From: Succinatimonas sp. UBA6849
GTDB lineage: Bacteria > Pseudomonadota > Gammaproteobacteria > Enterobacterales > Succinivibrionaceae
DNA: 64,000 bases
Direction of reading: 5' to 3'
Assembly: GCA_002449335.1 (NCBI GenBank)
Contig: DKDL01000101.1
Span: forward strand, 1-64,000
Both the position numbers and the translations under genes were made by a program. A model generated the notes under the pieces. That model searched no databases. It saw only the letters and a list, made by a program, of their open reading frames with translations, and was not told where the DNA came from. Shown here in pieces: positions 1-9,183 of this stretch (positions are counted from its first letter, which is position 1; each line of letters starts with the position of its first letter).

Positions 1-34
1 CGGCTTCATTTGGTTGCCGTAATTATGTTTAACA

Positions 35-634
35 CTAATCTTGATGATGCAGTAAGTGTCCCATGCGCTTTTCTTTAGTATCAAGGTAACCTTCGTTAAA
101 GGTATTTCTGCCATACTCAATAGGTTTTCTGTCTACTACTTCAATACCGTGAGACTCGATGTCATGGATTTTAGCAGGGTTATTGGTCATTAAAATAACC
201 TTAGTAAAGCCCATGTTCTTCATCATCTGAGCGCATGCTTCGTATTCACGACCGTCAGCTGGGAATCCTAACTGGATATTAGCATCAACTGTATCAGCTC
301 CGTTATCTTGAAGTTTATAGGCTCTAATCTTATTGAAAAGACCAATGCCACGACCTTCCTGTCTCATGTACAACAGGGCGCCTCTGCCTTCTTTTTGAAT
401 TGCCTTTAAAGCTGCTTCTAGCTGAAAACCGCAATCACAACGTAAAGAACCGAATACATCACCTGTTAAGCACTCTGAATGAATTCTGCATAAAACAGGT
501 TTACCATCTTTTAGATCACCTAAAAACACCACTGCATGATCTAGAACGTCGTTCTCTTTGAAGATGGTGATATTAAACTGACCAAACTTTGTTGGTAGTT
601 TTGCAACAGGTCCTTGAATCAGTTTTGTAGTCAA
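35..634 (-). CDS. ribA: GTP cyclohydrolase II
   Basis: RibA opens the GTP ring to give the pyrimidine precursor at the start of riboflavin synthesis; it is cytosolic and Zn-dependent. The 199-residue protein has the usual stand-alone RibA length. The zinc-ligand cysteines are visible at about residues 55, 66 and 68 (C-LTGDVFGSLR-C-D-C), and the MRQEGRGIGL active-site motif lies near residue 90. No DHBP synthase (RibB) domain is fused to it. The frame is closed by a stop at the left edge, so the gene is complete. It is transcribed away from cmk, with a 425-bp gap on its 5' side. No FMN riboswitch is recognisable there. Confidence 0.97.
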   Translation of the reverse strand: MTTKLIQGPVAKLPTKFGQFNITIFKENDVLDHAVVFLGDLKDGKPVLCRIHSECLTGDVFGSLRCDCGFQLEAALKAIQKEGRGALLYMRQEGRGIGLFNKIRAYKLQDNGADTVDANIQLGFPADGREYEACAQMMKNMGFTKVILMTNNPAKIHDIESHGIEVVDRKPIEYGRNTFNEGYLDTKEKRMGHLLHHQD

Positions 635-1059
635 TGTTTTTATCCTAACTTAACCATTAAAAACTTTAATTAAAACTATTTAGATGAACTATCTAATCTT
701 AAGTTTTGCTTTTTAATCATGCGAAAGGTCACTAAAGTGTGACGTAACTCATTAATCCTGTCTATTCTAACACAACGCATTTCTAACACAACACATCAAG
801 ACTACACATACTTATGTACAGCTATATTTACAGCATTATGTACAACGCACTCTCGTGTAATAACCTATGAACATGGTGTATGATGACCTGGTTTTATGTA
901 AATTCACGTGTTTTTAGTCAGTGAATATTGAATCAGGTTTAAAGTAACCTCTAAAGTGGCTTTAAAAAGTTGAAAAAAACAGTTTTAAATCGCGATTATA
1001 GTAGATTATCGCTTTATTAATTTGTTATAATACTTCGCTTAAAAGTTTAAGGAATAAAA
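635..1059. other. Divergent intergenic region between ribA and cmk
   Basis: No gene is seen. The region holds the divergent promoters of ribA and cmk. A 16-bp unit, TTCTAACACAAC(G/A)CAT, is repeated head-to-tail at 765-780 and 781-796 with one difference. A short hairpin GTCAC/GTGAC lies near 729-744, and GCGAT/ATCGC arms sit near 992-1012 just before the cmk -10 box. Confidence 0.6.
1026..1031 (+). promoter_or_regulatory. -10 box of the cmk promoter
   Basis: A perfect TATAAT lies 29 bp before the cmk start codon. The -35 region about 17 bp upstream is poor. The cmk ribosome-binding site is AAGGAA about 6 nt before ATG. Confidence 0.55.
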
Positions 1060-1746
1060 ATGTCAGATCCAATTGTTATTGCAGTAGATGGCCCAGGCGG
1101 TGCAGGTAAAGGTGAATTAACCCGTAGACTTGCTGAAGCTTTGGATTTTGATTTATTGGATTCTGGTGCTATTTACAGAGTTCTAGCTTATGCTGTTAGA
1201 AAAGCTGGTTTAGCACTTTTTGATGAAGATTCTGTAGTTCAAGAGGCTAAGCTTCTGAACTTATCATTTGAATGCCTTGATGATGGTGTTCATGTTCTGT
1301 TAGGCGGTGAAGATGTATCTTCACAGATAAGAACAGAAGAAGCAGGAGCTAATGCAAGTAAAGTTGCAGCTTATCCTTCAGTAAGACAGGCTCTTTTACA
1401 GCGTCAAAGAGAGTTCTTAAAAGAACCTGGTTTAGTTGCTGATGGTAGAGATATGGGAACTGTAGTTTTCCCTAAAGCTCAGGTTAAGATCTTCTTAGAC
1501 GCTAGCGCAGAAGTTAGAGCAAAGAGACGTTGCTTGCAGCTAGAGGCTAAAGGTAAGACTGCTGATTTTGATACCATCTTAAAAGAGATCCAGGAGCGTG
1601 ATGACAGAGATCGTAATCGCCCTGTAGCTCCTTTAAAGGCAGCTGATGATGCTCTTGTGATTGACTCTTCTGATATGGATATCGAGACCGTTTACAAGAC
1701 AGCTTTAGACTATGTAAAACAAAAGACTGGTCTTAAAGTAGAATAG
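1060..1746 (+). CDS. cmk: Cytidylate kinase
   Basis: Phosphorylates CMP and dCMP with ATP in pyrimidine nucleotide recycling. The P-loop GPGGAGKGE is at residues 11-19; the nucleoside-binding [11 protein letters not shown] and the lid-region arginines ([13 protein letters not shown]) follow in the order expected for the long bacterial Cmk. Its 228 residues match the E. coli enzyme. It is the first gene of the conserved cmk-rpsA pair; the stop codon is 92 nt before the rpsA start, leaving room for the structured rpsA leader. Confidence 0.98.
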   Translation: MSDPIVIAVDGPGGAGKGELTRRLAEALDFDLLDSGAIYRVLAYAVRKAGLALFDEDSVVQEAKLLNLSFECLDDGVHVLLGGEDVSSQIRTEEAGANASKVAAYPSVRQALLQRQREFLKEPGLVADGRDMGTVVFPKAQVKIFLDASAEVRAKRRCLQLEAKGKTADFDTILKEIQERDDRDRNRPVAPLKAADDALVIDSSDMDIETVYKTALDYVKQKTGLKVE

Positions 1747-1760
1747 ATTTTTTTTACTTC

Positions 1761-1837
1761 GTGATGTCATGGAAGACATTACATTTTTTACAACTCCCCG
1801 TAAGCATGATGCTTTGGGGCTTATATGGGAAACCTTA
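1761..1837 (+). promoter_or_regulatory. rpsA leader with GGA-loop hairpin (S1 autoregulatory translation initiation region)
   Basis: Between the cmk stop and the rpsA start lie two stable hairpins. Hairpin 1 is GTGATGTC (1761-1768), loop ATGGAA, GACATTAC (1775-1782). It has 8 pairs including one G-U and a GGA in the loop. Hairpin 2 is CCCC (1796-1799) and AAGC (1802-1805) pairing with GCTT (1811-1814) and GGGG (1816-1819). The only Shine-Dalgarno-like sequence is GGGA at 1827-1830. E. coli rpsA has an analogous leader of GGA-loop hairpins, lacks a strong Shine-Dalgarno site and is repressed by S1. Equivalence here is inferred from position and shape. Confidence 0.6.
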
Positions 1838-3505
1838 ATGGAATCATTTGCACAACTTTTCGAAGAGTCCTTAAAGAATGTTGAGACCCGTCCAGGCTCA
1901 ATGGTTAAAGGTACTGTAGTAGCTATCAACAACGGCTTTGTTATTGTTGACACTGGCTTAAAGTCAGAGTCTCCAATCCCACAGGAGCAGTTCTTAAATG
2001 CTCAGGGTGAGTTAGAAGTTAAAGTTGGTGATCAGGTAGACGTAGCTTTAGAGTCTGTTGAATCAGGCGACGGTGAGACTCAGGTATCTCGCGAAAAGGC
2101 AAAACGCAACGAAGCTTGGATCAAGCTTGAAGATGCATTCAACAAGAACGAGACTGTTGTTGGTATTATCGATGGCAAGGTTAAGGGTGGTTTCACCGTT
2201 CAGTTAGGCGGTATCCGTGCTTTCTTACCTGGCTCATTAGTTGACGTACGTCCAGTACGTGATACCACTCACTTAGAGGGTAAAGAGCAGCAGTTCAAGG
2301 TAATCAAGTTAGACCAGAAGCGCAACAATGTTGTTGTTTCACGTCGTGCTGTTATCGAGACTGAGAACTCTGCAGACCGTGAGAGTGTTCTTGCAAACTT
2401 AGCTGAAGGTCAGACAGTTAAAGGTATCGTTAAGAACCTTACCGATTACGGTGCATTCGTTGATCTTGGCGGCGTAGACGGCTTATTACACATCACTGAT
2501 ATGGCTTGGAAGCGTGTAAAGCACCCTTCAGAGATTGTTCAGGTTGGTGAGGAAGTAACTGTTAAGGTTCTGAAGTTCGACCGTGAGCGTTCACGTGTAT
2601 CTTTAGGCTTAAAGCAGTTAGGTGAAGATCCATGGGCAAATATCGCTGCTCGCTTCCCAGTTGGTTCAGTAATCGAAGGCAAGGTAACTAACTTAACAGA
2701 TTACGGTTGCTTCGTTGAAATCGCTGATGGCGTTGAAGGCTTAGTTCACGTTTCAGAGATGGATTGGACCAATAAGAACATTCACCCTTCAAAGATTGTA
2801 TCTGTAGGTGATAAGGTTCAGGTTAAGGTTCTAGAGTTAGACGAAGAGCGTCGTCGTATTTCTTTAGGCTTAAAGCAGTGCAAGGCAAATCCTTGGATCG
2901 AGTTTGCTGAGTCACACTCAAAGGGTGACAAGGTAACTGGTAAGATCAAGTCAATCACCGATTTCGGTATCTTTATCGGCTTAGATGGCGGTATTGATGG
3001 CTTAGTTCACTTATCAGACATCTCTTGGCAGCAGGCTGGTGAAGAAGCTGTTCGCAACTTCAAGAAGGGTGATGAAATCACCGCTATCGTTCTACAGGTA
3101 GACCCAGAGCGTGAGCGTATTTCATTAGGCTTAAAGCAGATCTCTGAGGATCCATTTGCTGATTACGTTTCAGCTCACCGCAAGGGCTCAATTGTTTCTG
3201 GTAAGGTTACCGCAGTTGATGCACGTGGCGTAACTGTTGAATTAGCAGAAGGCATCACTGGCTACATCAAGGCATCAGACCTTTCACGTGATCGTGTTGA
3301 CGATGCAACAACTGTAGCTAAAGAAGGTGATACCATCGAGGCTAAGTTCGTAAACGTTGATCGTAAGACCCGTCAGATCACTCTATCAGTTCGTGCAAAA
3401 GACGAGGCTGAGGAGAAGGAAGCTTTAGAGTCTGTAAATCAGAAGGCTCAGGAGCCTACAACTACTGCAATGGAAGCTGCTTTCGCAGCTGCTAAAAAGC
3501 AGTAA
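1838..3505 (+). CDS. rpsA: 30S ribosomal protein S1
   Basis: S1 binds mRNA on the small subunit and helps load structured or weak-SD messages. Six S1/OB-fold repeats run through the 555-residue protein. Signature blocks include [33 protein letters not shown] and [13 protein letters not shown], close to E. coli S1 throughout. The start is placed at ATG 1838 ([12 protein letters not shown]), which matches the E. coli N-terminus (MTESFAQLF). A longer in-frame ATG at 1769 lies in the loop of the leader hairpin and adds 23 residues with no counterpart. It follows cmk in the classical arrangement and is closed by a strong terminator. Confidence 0.98.
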   Translation: MESFAQLFEESLKNVETRPGSMVKGTVVAINNGFVIVDTGLKSESPIPQEQFLNAQGELEVKVGDQVDVALESVESGDGETQVSREKAKRNEAWIKLEDAFNKNETVVGIIDGKVKGGFTVQLGGIRAFLPGSLVDVRPVRDTTHLEGKEQQFKVIKLDQKRNNVVVSRRAVIETENSADRESVLANLAEGQTVKGIVKNLTDYGAFVDLGGVDGLLHITDMAWKRVKHPSEIVQVGEEVTVKVLKFDRERSRVSLGLKQLGEDPWANIAARFPVGSVIEGKVTNLTDYGCFVEIADGVEGLVHVSEMDWTNKNIHPSKIVSVGDKVQVKVLELDEERRRISLGLKQCKANPWIEFAESHSKGDKVTGKIKSITDFGIFIGLDGGIDGLVHLSDISWQQAGEEAVRNFKKGDEITAIVLQVDPERERISLGLKQISEDPFADYVSAHRKGSIVSGKVTAVDARGVTVELAEGITGYIKASDLSRDRVDDATTVAKEGDTIEAKFVNVDRKTRQITLSVRAKDEAEEKEALESVNQKAQEPTTTAMEAAFAAAKKQ

Positions 3506-3525
3506 TTGACCTCTTAGGTTGATAA

Positions 3526-3553
3526 AAAAATGGGGACTTTAGTCCCCATTTTT
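3526..3553 (+). terminator. Intrinsic terminator of rpsA (bidirectional)
   Basis: The perfect stem ATGGGGAC/GTCCCCAT with loop TTTA is flanked by A-runs and T-runs. It ends cmk-rpsA and can also end the convergent DUF115 gene. Confidence 0.92.
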
Positions 3554-3595
3554 GTGCCTGCAGAAAATTAATAAAGTCTTAAAATTCTCTCGTCT

Positions 3596-4888
3596 TTAAA
3601 CTAAAACAGTGCCTTTTATCTTAGCTCCTGTTTTTGAATAATTCTCAAATCTAATTTCCGGATGCTTTTTTACAGCATCTTCTAGATATTCTCTGTAAAG
3701 ATTAAAGACTCTAATTGTCTTTTGCATAACTCCATCATTACACTCTACATAAAGCTCTTTATCATAAGAACTCATGGCTTTAGCACCAATATCGCCTGTA
3801 TGAGTTCTGTCGCCTTTAAAAGCAAAGTCACAGCCAAAGAGTCTGATGTTTTTAGCTCTAGCTTTGATTGCAATTGCAACTGACTCATTTAACACAGAGC
3901 CACCGTAGGTTATAAAGTCTGCGTTTTCTTTTGGAAGATATGGAAGTAACTCTAGATCACGAGTCTGATAGATAAAGTATTTAAGACCTGGGTAATTTTC
4001 AATAAATGTTTTTTCAGAGTGAACAGAAAAAATTAAGGTGCTCTCTTTATATAAAGACAGATCATTGAAGATCTTGTCTTTTAGTGCAACATAAACATTA
4101 GCATCTGTGGTGACAATTACGTCAGGTACAATCTTATGTGCATTTAAGGTGGCCAGACTGGTATCAACCGCAATTAAGAACACTCCTTTATCGTGAAGCT
4201 CTTTTACAGTCTCAATGTTATCCTCTAATGAAGGTCCTGAGGCGGTTATCATGATATCTTTTGGATAGGTGTTTAAAACGTCCTGAGTTAAGAGCTTTTC
4301 ATGTTTTAGTAACTCAAAATTGTCTTTAATATTCTTGTCAAAGAGCTTTTTAGTGGTTCTGTTAAAATAGTCGTTTGCAAAGTTGTTATCTAAGTAGTTT
4401 AGTAATCTGCTTTTTAAATTATTAAAAGTCTTAGTGTCTATGAGTAACTCAGGCTGCACAATGATGCTGTTACTGTAAACAGTAGTGTCATCATCAGGAA
4501 GATAAAACTTTACATTGCTTTTAAAGATACTGCTCAACTCATCATCCATAGACAAGAGCTGATAGAACAGAGCTGGATTTAAGATGAATACTCTAATGTC
4601 AGCATTCTTCTTTAAATTTATAAGATATCTAATCTCATCTCCTAAACCGAAGCCATAGACAGTTACAGGCATAGAAGCATTTACCTTGTTTACACGATAC
4701 TTAGCAAAGCCCATTCTGTCGTGATGAGAGGTTAACTGCCTACCATCTACAAGTAGAGTTGTTTCCTTTCCTTCATCGATTTGAATATCGTATTGAGTGC
4801 TGTTTTCAAACTGAGCTAATTTTGCAGCAAAATCAGGGGAGCTTTTACATAAAGCTAGGTAGTTTTTAGAGAATATTGAATGTGGCAT
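3596..4888 (-). CDS. DUF115 / Maf-like motility-accessory glycosyltransferase family protein
   Basis: A 430-residue cytosolic protein of the DUF115 (6-hydroxymethylpterin diphosphokinase MptE-like / Maf) family. The marker is ITASGPSLEDNIE near residue 215, followed by DVIVTTDAN and a conserved GGSV...LFGCDFAF...HTGD block. Maf proteins transfer nonulosonic sugars to flagellins in other bacteria; the substrate here is unknown. No flagellin or pseudaminic acid gene is in view. It is shorter than many flagellar Maf proteins. The gene lies in reverse orientation between rpsA and ihfB, which are neighbours in many gammaproteobacteria, so it looks like an insertion into a conserved cluster. No clear Shine-Dalgarno site precedes the ATG. 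Confidence 0.8.
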   Translation of the reverse strand: MPHSIFSKNYLALCKSSPDFAAKLAQFENSTQYDIQIDEGKETTLLVDGRQLTSHHDRMGFAKYRVNKVNASMPVTVYGFGLGDEIRYLINLKKNADIRVFILNPALFYQLLSMDDELSSIFKSNVKFYLPDDDTTVYSNSIIVQPELLIDTKTFNNLKSRLLNYLDNNFANDYFNRTTKKLFDKNIKDNFELLKHEKLLTQDVLNTYPKDIMITASGPSLEDNIETVKELHDKGVFLIAVDTSLATLNAHKIVPDVIVTTDANVYVALKDKIFNDLSLYKESTLIFSVHSEKTFIENYPGLKYFIYQTRDLELLPYLPKENADFITYGGSVLNESVAIAIKARAKNIRLFGCDFAFKGDRTHTGDIGAKAMSSYDKELYVECNDGVMQKTIRVFNLYREYLEDAVKKHPEIRFENYSKTGAKIKGTVLV

Positions 4889-5182
4889 AAATTATTTACT
4901 CGACATCTTTATTTAGCTCATTTAGATAGCTCATATTGACCAAAAATAAGCCATCTGTCAAAAAATTATTAAAAAAAATGTCATCTGTCGCATTTTTTTC
5001 TTTTAAATCATAGAGAAAATCAATAATATGACTATCATTAAGATAGATGATAAATAAGTGACTTCAATACTGATAATTTTATAAGAGAACTTTTTTTGAA
5101 GTTGTTCTGGGTAAGGTATTGTTACTTTGCAATTTTTATTAGCAGATGAAGTTAAATCAGTTGGTATGTTAGGAGATAATCC

Positions 5183-5488
5183 ATGACAAGAGCAGAGCTA
5201 ATCGATTCTTTAGCAAAACAGTTTGTTTACTACAGCCCACAGACTGTAGATGCTGCTGTAAGAGAAGTATTTGAGATCATGATTGAGACACTGTCTCTTG
5301 GTGAGCGTATCGAGATCCGCGGTTTTGGCAGTTTTGAAGTTCGTATTCATGAGCCACGTGTAGCTCATAACCCAAAGACCGGTGAGCAGGTTAATTTAAA
5401 CAGACGTCGTGTAGTTCACTTCAAGCCTGGTGTTGAACTTCGTGACCGTGTAAACTCAATCAATAACGATAAAGTAGAAGCTGAATAG
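5183..5488 (+). CDS. ihfB: Integration host factor subunit beta
   Basis: The beta half of the IHF heterodimer, which bends DNA at specific sites in recombination, replication and transcription. The 101-residue protein shows the HU/IHF fold markers: MTRAELIDSLA at the N-terminus, the GFGSFEVR strand and the arm tip HNPKTGEQV with the intercalating proline. HFKPGVELRDRVN follows. The arm has RVAHNPKTG where E. coli has RTGRNPKTG. A good ribosome-binding site (TAGGAGA) sits 7 nt before ATG. The gene sits in the conserved rpsA-ihfB-lapA order, although a DUF115 gene now separates it from rpsA. Confidence 0.96.
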   Translation: MTRAELIDSLAKQFVYYSPQTVDAAVREVFEIMIETLSLGERIEIRGFGSFEVRIHEPRVAHNPKTGEQVNLNRRRVVHFKPGVELRDRVNSINNDKVEAE

Positions 5489-5537
5489 TTTGCTTCAGAT
5501 ATTATTTAGGTATTAGCATTATCTGCTGTGCCTATTG

Positions 5538-5608
5538 ATGCGCAACGCAGTGTGTGAGTTTCATAATATGATTTTGATATTATGTTTTTCATATTCTGAG
5601 CTGCGCAT
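5538..5608. repeat. Nested inverted repeats upstream of lapA
   Basis: The outer arms are ATGCGCA (5538-5544) and TGCGCAT (5602-5608). Nested inside is a perfect 8-bp pair, CATAATAT (5562-5569) and ATATTATG (5577-5584). There is no T-run after either, so this is more likely a regulatory or mRNA structure before lapA than a terminator of ihfB. Confidence 0.5.
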
Positions 5609-5648
5609 TATGCTATTATTATAAGTATGTTTGCTTTATAGGTTTGAA

Positions 5649-5939
5649 ATGATTAAATTCTGGTTTTATGTAGTTGTACTGCTCATTTTGGCAGTTTTAG
5701 GTTTAGCTGTAGGCAGTGCGAATGATACTCTCATTTCATTTGATTTCCTTTTTGTGAAAAAGGAAATTTCTGTAGCAACTGTTTTAGTTATTGGTGTAAT
5801 TTTCGGTTTTATCTTAGGTGTGTATGCTAGTTTGCTACTTTGCCTGAAGATGTGGTACAGAGCAAAGAAAGCACAGTTATCACTTAACAAAGCAAAAAAA
5901 CAATTACAGACAGTTAAATCTGACAATAAGCAAGAATAA
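5649..5939 (+). CDS. lapA: Lipopolysaccharide assembly protein A
   Basis: A small inner-membrane protein that works with LapB in controlling LpxC turnover and lipopolysaccharide synthesis. At 96 residues it has two hydrophobic segments (about residues 3-22 and 43-65) with the family motif ANDTLISFDFL between them, then a short basic, coiled cytoplasmic tail. The ATG at 5649 is chosen over an upstream in-frame TTG (5631) because it aligns with known LapA N-termini. lapB follows after 6 nt, so the two are surely co-transcribed. Confidence 0.9.
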   Translation: MIKFWFYVVVLLILAVLGLAVGSANDTLISFDFLFVKKEISVATVLVIGVIFGFILGVYASLLLCLKMWYRAKKAQLSLNKAKKQLQTVKSDNKQE

Positions 5940-5945
5940 TCGATA

Positions 5946-7109
5946 ATGTTTGAGTTACTCTTTTTACTTCTTCCTGTAGCTGCCGTATACGGCTACTTCA
6001 TGGGAAAAAACTATTCTAAGCAGAAGTTGCAGGAAAGTAAGAATCAGCAAAATGCTAATTATCTGCGTGGCTTTGACTATTTGCTCAATAACAAGCAGGA
6101 CAAAGCTGTAGATAAGTTTATTGCTTATTTCAACAGTAAAGATCCTTCCTTTGAATCCTCAATTGCATTAGGTACTCTATTCAGACAGCGTGGTGAAGTA
6201 GATAAGGCTATTTCACTGCATGAAAAGATGTCTAAAGACAAAAACTTGGATGATGGCGAGAATATGCTCTCTTTATTAGAGCTAAGTCATGACTTTATCA
6301 GTGCAGGCCTTTTAGACAGAGCTGAAGACATCTTATTAAAAATGGTAGAGATCCCTACCTACAGATCAAAGGCTGCCAAGCTCTTACTTACCGTCTATGA
6401 AAAAGAGCAGGATTTTGAGAAGGCAGTTAATGTAGCGACTCAATATTTTGATGAGAATGAGCATTCTGTAGCTAAACTTTTAAGTCAGTACAGATGTGAG
6501 ATTGCTAAAAAACTCTCATATGAAGGTAAAAAGACTGATGCTGTATCAGAACTTAGAAAGGCTATTACCTGTTATGAGAAATCAAAACGCGCAAGATTAG
6601 AATTAGCTGATGTTTTAATCAGCCAGAGAAAGTTTACCGATGCTTATAAATTAGTCAAAGAGGTAAGCTCAATCGATCCTAGATTAGGTCTTGTATGCTT
6701 AGATAAACTAAAGCAGTGTTTTCCTAATATTGCTGATCCAAATTATCGTTATGCACTAGAAGATCTTGTGCACAGAACTAACTCAGCCTCAGCTATGGTT
6801 GAGCTTGTAAAGACTGTAGAACAGGACTCAGGACGTGAGGATGCTATCGCTTTACTTGAGTCATTTTTAAAGAATAAATCTAACTTAAAGCTTTTCTCTC
6901 AAATGCTAGAGCTTAAAGCTCACAGTTCTGATGCAAATGCCAACGAATCAATCATGCAGTTAAAGAGCATGTTAGATGCACATATTTCACTTACAACTCC
7001 TTATTTCTGCCCAAATTGTGGCTTTGAAAGCAAGATGCTGTTCTGGCAGTGTCCTTCATGCCGCAGATGGGAGAGTATGAAAGCTAAAACTGGACTGGAT
7101 GGAGATTAA
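5946..7109 (+). CDS. lapB: Lipopolysaccharide assembly protein B (TPR and rubredoxin-like)
   Basis: LapB recruits LpxC to FtsH for degradation and so sets the rate of lipopolysaccharide synthesis. The 387-residue protein has an N-terminal membrane anchor (FELLFLLLPVAAVYGYFMG), a long array of TPR helices, and a C-terminal rubredoxin-like zinc knuckle CPNCGFESKMLFWQCPSC. This order and length match E. coli YciM/LapB. It lies between lapA and pyrF, with only 3 nt to pyrF, indicating one operon. Confidence 0.95.
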   Translation: MFELLFLLLPVAAVYGYFMGKNYSKQKLQESKNQQNANYLRGFDYLLNNKQDKAVDKFIAYFNSKDPSFESSIALGTLFRQRGEVDKAISLHEKMSKDKNLDDGENMLSLLELSHDFISAGLLDRAEDILLKMVEIPTYRSKAAKLLLTVYEKEQDFEKAVNVATQYFDENEHSVAKLLSQYRCEIAKKLSYEGKKTDAVSELRKAITCYEKSKRARLELADVLISQRKFTDAYKLVKEVSSIDPRLGLVCLDKLKQCFPNIADPNYRYALEDLVHRTNSASAMVELVKTVEQDSGREDAIALLESFLKNKSNLKLFSQMLELKAHSSDANANESIMQLKSMLDAHISLTTPYFCPNCGFESKMLFWQCPSCRRWESMKAKTGLDGD

Positions 7110-7112
7110 AAC

Positions 7113-7811
7113 ATGAACGATCCAAAAATCATTGTAGCCTTAGACTACGATAATGCTGATAGCGCTTTAAAATTCGCATCAAAGGTTACACCTGATCTAT
7201 GCAAATTAAAGGTTGGTAACGAACTCTTTACAATTGCAGGTCCTCAGTTAGTTTCAAAGTTGGTTGATAAGGGCTTTAAGGTTTTCTTAGATCTTAAATT
7301 TCATGATATTCCTAATACTGTTGCCAGAGCTTGCGAGTCAGCAGCTAAACTAGGTGTATGGATGTGTAATGTTCATGCATCAGGCGGTCCTGTAATGATG
7401 AAGGCTGCTATGGAAGCTATCTCTAAATACGAGAATCGCCCAAAGCTTATTGCTGTTACAGTTTTAACCTCAATGGATGAAACTCAGTTGAATTCTGTTG
7501 GCGTAAATAATCAGCCAAAAACTCAGGTACTACAGTTAGCTAAATTAGTTAAAGAGTGCGGTTTAGATGGTGTTGTGTCATCAGCTCAAGAGGTAAGCCT
7601 AATCAAGCAGTATATGGGTATTCCGTTTATGTGCGTAACCCCAGGTATTCGCCCAGCTGGCGCTGCTTTAGGTGACCAGAAACGCGTAATGACACCTAGT
7701 GAAGCAATTGCTGCAGGTTCTGATTATTTAGTAATTGGTCGTCCTATTACCAAGTCAGAAGATCCAGTAAAGACCTTGCATGAAATCAATGATTCTATCA
7801 TTGTTAAGTAA
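7113..7811 (+). CDS. pyrF: Orotidine 5'-phosphate decarboxylase
   Basis: Catalyses the last step of UMP synthesis, OMP to UMP. The 232-residue TIM-barrel protein shows the catalytic Lys-Asp-Lys-Asp network in [11 protein letters not shown] (about residues 58-68) and a phosphate-binding TPGIRP loop near residue 181. It ends with YLVIGRPIT. It closes the lapA-lapB-pyrF operon, as in enterobacteria. Confidence 0.97.
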   Translation: MNDPKIIVALDYDNADSALKFASKVTPDLCKLKVGNELFTIAGPQLVSKLVDKGFKVFLDLKFHDIPNTVARACESAAKLGVWMCNVHASGGPVMMKAAMEAISKYENRPKLIAVTVLTSMDETQLNSVGVNNQPKTQVLQLAKLVKECGLDGVVSSAQEVSLIKQYMGIPFMCVTPGIRPAGAALGDQKRVMTPSEAIAAGSDYLVIGRPITKSEDPVKTLHEINDSIIVK

Positions 7812-7833
7812 TTAAATTTGTACGATGAAGAGG

Positions 7834-8238
7834 TTAATCCTCTTCATCTGAAATAAGGTAATGTTTCTTGTCGGTAATGCCGTCACGATCCATTACCTTT
7901 TTCATTCCTGTAGGGATCTTGCCTTGTCCTGACCAATACTGTGTTTCACCGTTAAGATCAACATATTCATATTTAGGCTTCATCTTGGCCTTGTTGGTTT
8001 TTAGTCCCTTTAGCGCAGCCAAATCATCGATGGTGTAGTTGTGACTGTCCAGGCTGTTTAAAAGACCTGAAAGAAAAGCTTCTCTTTCTTGCTCTTCCTT
8101 TAATTTAGCTTCTTCTTGAGATTTAACATTTTCATATAGAGCTGTTAACTTTTCTAAAATAGACTTTATTTCAGATGAGGAAGCTCCTCTGAAGAAAGCA
8201 TTTAGATTTCTAATATTTTTCAGATATCTATAGTCCAT
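7834..8238 (-). CDS. H-NS family nucleoid-associated protein
   Basis: A DNA-binding xenogeneic silencer of the H-NS type. The 134-residue protein has a helical oligomerisation half (residues 1-80, coiled-coil rich in Glu/Lys) and the characteristic C-terminal domain. The AT-hook-like loop reads WSGQGKIPTGMKK, with QGKIP in place of the common QGRTP. PKYEYVDLNGETQYW precedes it as in E. coli H-NS. It converges on pyrF with 22 bp between stops. It may be relevant to the AT-rich toxin-antitoxin islands in this window, but that link is an inference. Confidence 0.9.
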   Translation of the reverse strand: MDYRYLKNIRNLNAFFRGASSSEIKSILEKLTALYENVKSQEEAKLKEEQEREAFLSGLLNSLDSHNYTIDDLAALKGLKTNKAKMKPKYEYVDLNGETQYWSGQGKIPTGMKKVMDRDGITDKKHYLISDEED

Positions 8239-8464
8239 ATGTCAGTCCTAATTGTTCAGTGCTAATATTATACATGAACTAAAAATGTGTTTTCTTTATG
8301 AAGTTCAATGAATAGCTTTCTGTCACGCATACTTTTGTCATGAATATCTTAAGTCGTCAATACTTTAGGTCATGAATAAATGTGTGAACTTGTAAGTGAA
8401 GCCAAAATACAACGCAAAAGACGTTTAGTGAGCTAATAAAGAATGATGTTGGAACAGTACTGGT

Positions 8465-8932
8465 ATGAGAATTGTGATTTTAAGACATGGTGAGGCTACT
8501 CTTTCAAACTGTGACAGAGTGTTGTCTTCACAGGGTATGAAAGAAGCTGTAGCTACAGGACAGAAGTTATCAAAGATATTAAAAATCACCAGGTGCTTTT
8601 GTTCTCCTAAAACAAGAGCAGAGCAGACAGCCAACATTGTTTGTCAGCAACTAGGTTTTGAAGGAACTAAAGAACAGTTGAGCGAACTTACCCCATCAGG
8701 AAATCCTGCAAAGGTTGTGTCTTATATCGATGAGAACTGTGATGATGAGGATACCGTGCTTTTGGTATCTCACTTACCTTTAGTGGAGTTATTGGCTTAT
8801 GAATATAACGGCAAGCTTAATTTTCCACCTAGGTTTTCTACAGCTTGTGCATTGATAATAGATTATGACTATGTAAGAGGAAAGTACAAAAGGTTTATAA
8901 GTCCTGCTTTTGATGATGTAATTTTTGACTAG
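8465..8932 (+). CDS. sixA: Phosphohistidine phosphatase SixA
   Basis: Removes phosphate from histidine on HPt domains or phosphocarrier proteins. The 155-residue protein is a minimal histidine-phosphatase fold. The catalytic RHGEA is at residues 7-11, SPKTRAEQTA is near residue 48, and VSHLPLVELLA carries the second catalytic histidine. ELTPSGNPAKVVSYI is close to E. coli SixA. It appears to be a single-gene unit. Confidence 0.93.
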   Translation: MRIVILRHGEATLSNCDRVLSSQGMKEAVATGQKLSKILKITRCFCSPKTRAEQTANIVCQQLGFEGTKEQLSELTPSGNPAKVVSYIDENCDDEDTVLLVSHLPLVELLAYEYNGKLNFPPRFSTACALIIDYDYVRGKYKRFISPAFDDVIFD

Positions 8933-9183
8933 AGACGCAGAATATTTTTACTGTTACTTTGTTTCATTAATGACAATTTAGAGTTTTGGTGATTCAACTT
9001 TGTTTTTGTCAACGCTTGTCACATTTTGTTGATAATGTTGCGTAAATGAGAAAATTTTCTAACTAGATCAATGAATTCTTTAACTTTTTAACCTAAGATT
9101 AAAAGAGTTAACAAAAATAATAATAAAGATAAAAATTTACATCGTTATACAGCAGACGATGACAAGAATAAGGACAGTTATAA

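Noticed and set aside
1769..1837. N-terminal extension of rpsA from ATG 1769
   Set aside because: The ATG lies in the loop of a leader hairpin, the 23 added residues have no counterpart in S1, and ATG 1838 matches the conserved N-terminus.
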